DNA of 63,920 bases from Paramecium octaurelia (taxonomy: Eukaryota; Ciliophora; Oligohymenophorea; Peniculida; Parameciidae), in assembly GCA_905182995.1 (NCBI GenBank), contig CAJJDP010000093.1, positions 354,148 to 418,067 of the forward strand, read 5' to 3'. Within the stretch, counting starts at the first letter, position 1; each line of letters opens with the position of its first letter. Of this stretch, positions 62,062 to 63,920 are shown in pieces. A program made the position numbers and the translations under genes. The notes beneath the pieces were generated by a model. The model made no database searches. It had not been told where the DNA came from and saw nothing but the letters and a program-made list of their open reading frames with translations.

Positions 62062-62857
62062 AGAAGAGGTGGTTTAAGAATAGATCACACAAAGTGGCAA
62101 GTGAGCTAAGAATAGTGAAAAAAAGAAAATACTATTTTTCTGGAAGAACATTATATCTTTATAAAGATTATTTGAAGATAACAATTCTACCCTGTCAAAA
62201 CAGGATATTTAAAATAATTCTTCACTGAATGGATATAACGAAATTTATGTTAAAATAGAAAGATATCCTTTGTTATAACAAGCTGTTCTATCTCTCTTAA
62301 CATTAAAACTTTTTTAAGAGAAAATAATACATTTATGTAATATCAATAAATTAGTTAATTCTAAAAATTTATTGCAACTCTATGAAGTTTGAGTGATTTA
62401 TAACTAATTATTGTAGAATGTAGCTCCTTTTAATTTATATCAAAAAAAAATTCACATAAAGTTTGAGTTAAAGATATAATAAATATCTCCTTAAATCTTG
62501 ATCCTTGTAAGGTATATAATACTTATGGATGATTAATATATATTTTCTGTCTTTGTTTATATCTAATACTTTTAATTTTCATTGAAAATACTTATTACAG
62601 ATTATGAAAATATTACCAAGATTAGAGTAGAGTAATTTTAATGTTATAGTTTAGATTATTTCTAGGAATAAGTTTATTTTTTTTTTGAATATAAAATTAA
62701 ATCTCTCTACATATTAATTTATACCAGTTGTTTATGACACCTCAAGAAAAAATGTAATATCTATCTTAAGAAATTAAGATCAATGATTGAAACAAAAAAA
62801 AAAGTTATAAGATACGATTAAAATTGTCATTGTAATGCTTTTAATGAATAATCAAAT
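62062..62857. other. AT-rich spacer, no gene
   Basis: Downstream of the duplicated block and beyond the stop of the WD40 gene. No convincing frame. Confidence 0.5.
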
Positions 62858-63920
62858 TCACTTTTGCTTTAACTCATCTAAAAAGCAACTTCCTTTGGAT
62901 TTAAACAATGGTTTTAAATCTTTCCCTTAATAATTCATGAATTGTCCTTATAAGATAAGTGTTTCTGATGCTTGGAATAAAGGATCCTAGCTTATTCTAA
63001 GTATTGTACAAAAAGGATTAACTAAATAATAATTAATAATAAATACCATTTGGCAATAAGGAGCAATTTTGAAGAGGTATGCTAAACTAGGAAAGCAAAT
63101 CTTTATAGTTACTATCTGATTGAAGTATTTCCTTTGATGTTTTTACATTCCAGAGATAGATAGAGTTATCATTACTACCAGATGCTAATGTCGTACCATC
63201 AGGGGAGAAATTGACTGAATTAACATAAGATGAATGACCATCTAATTTGGCTTTTTATGATCCTGTCTTAACATCCCATAAACGGATAGAGTTATCCCTA
63301 CTACCAGATGCTAATGTAGTACCATCAGGAGAGAAACAAACTGATGTAATTCCGTTTGATTGACAATGTAATAGGAATTTTTATTATCCTGTCATAAAAT
63401 CCCATAAATAGATATAGTTCTCTCGACCACATGATGCCAATGTAATACCATCAAAAGAAAAATTGACTGAAGTAACAATTGATAAATGACCATCTAATTT
63501 GGCTTTTTATTATCCTGTTTTAACATCCCATAAACGGATAGAGTTATCTGCACTACCAGATGCTAATATAGTACCATCAGGAGAGTAACAAATTGAATAA
63601 ACTGCTTCCGAATGACCATCTAATTGGGCTTTTTATTATCCTGTCTTAACATCCCATAAAAGGATATAGTTATCTAAACTACCAGAAGCTAATGTAGTAC
63701 CATCAGGAGAGTAACAAATTGACATAACACCTTTTGAATGACCATCTAATTTAGCTTTTTATTATCCTGTCTTAACATCCCATAAACGGATTGAGTTATC
63801 TGCACTACCAGATGCTAATGTAGTACCATCAGGAGAGTAACAAATTGATTTAACTGAATATGAATGACCATCTAATTTGGCTTTTTATTATCCTGTCTTA
63901 ACATCCCATAAACGGATAGA
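62858..63920 (-). CDS. WD40-repeat protein, 5' end outside the window
   Basis: Minus strand, stop TGA 62860-62858. Seven near-identical WD40 units with a 126-nt (42-residue) period run to the right edge, each [39 protein letters not shown]. The last unit (LWNVKTSKE) leads to [16 protein letters not shown] 25-nt intron (GTATTTATTATTAATTATTATTTAG) follows, then a conserved tail ([20 protein letters not shown].., [20 protein letters not shown]). This is a high-identity WD40 protein of the kind expanded in ciliates and cyanobacteria, forming one or two beta-propellers. The head domain is not in view. No break is seen in the visible part. Confidence 0.87.

Noticed and set aside
1..63920. CRISPR arrays, bacterial operons, integrons or insertion sequences
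   Set aside because: No repeat-spacer arrays or bacterial-type genes were seen. The regular repeats present are TPR and WD40 coding units in a ciliate genome.

Overview
The window reads as ciliate nuclear DNA, almost certainly Paramecium (aurelia-like). The evidence is as follows. Long frames open up only if TAA and TAG are read as Gln, and the intact genes end in TGA. Introns are tiny (about 20-34 nt, GT..AG). The DNA is very AT-rich. A telomere tract at 11208-11233 mixes G3T3 with G4T2 units, which is typical of Paramecium telomerase. Annotation with the standard code shatters every gene, so coordinates here come from reading with TGA as the only stop.

Layout. 1-11.2 kb: a TPR protein (574-2890, -), a secreted Cys-rich protein (3836-5471, +), a frameshifted WD40 gene (6316-7864, +), a short WD40 gene (9102-10109, -) and an unknown acidic ORF, ending in a telomere tract and a 235-N gap. 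11.5-15.9 kb: broken fragments. 15.9-19.8 kb: an intact WD40 paralogue and a divergent poly(A)-binding protein. 19.9-21.9 kb: two decayed genes. 22.1-33.5 kb: a two-TM membrane protein and a 2,872-residue Cys-rich/beta-helix-like/multi-TM surface protein. 33.5-39.9 kb: AT-rich spacer with GC- and purine-richer gene remnants. 39.9-43.6 kb: a TPR protein with about 19 repeats and an intron in the same place in each. 43.8-48.3 kb: remnants and a second two-TM paralogue (45587-47294, -). 48.7-56 kb: a GC-rich foldable island and at least five broken genes. 56-58.8 kb: spacer. 59.3-62.1 kb: a 1.4-kb sequence present twice around a single N, the copies differing by a TA-bounded 29-bp segment (an IES-like difference). 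62.9 kb to the end: a WD40 repeat gene running out of the window.

There is no operon logic. The genes belong to expanded ciliate families (TPR, WD40 with a Cys/His head, two-TM proteins, Cys-rich surface proteins), mixed with many decaying relatives. The most informative signals are the internal telomere, the IES-like difference between the copies, the one-intron-per-repeat TPR genes, the frame-consistent giant surface protein, and the density of broken genes. I found no convincing new biological system, but several structures deserve checking.
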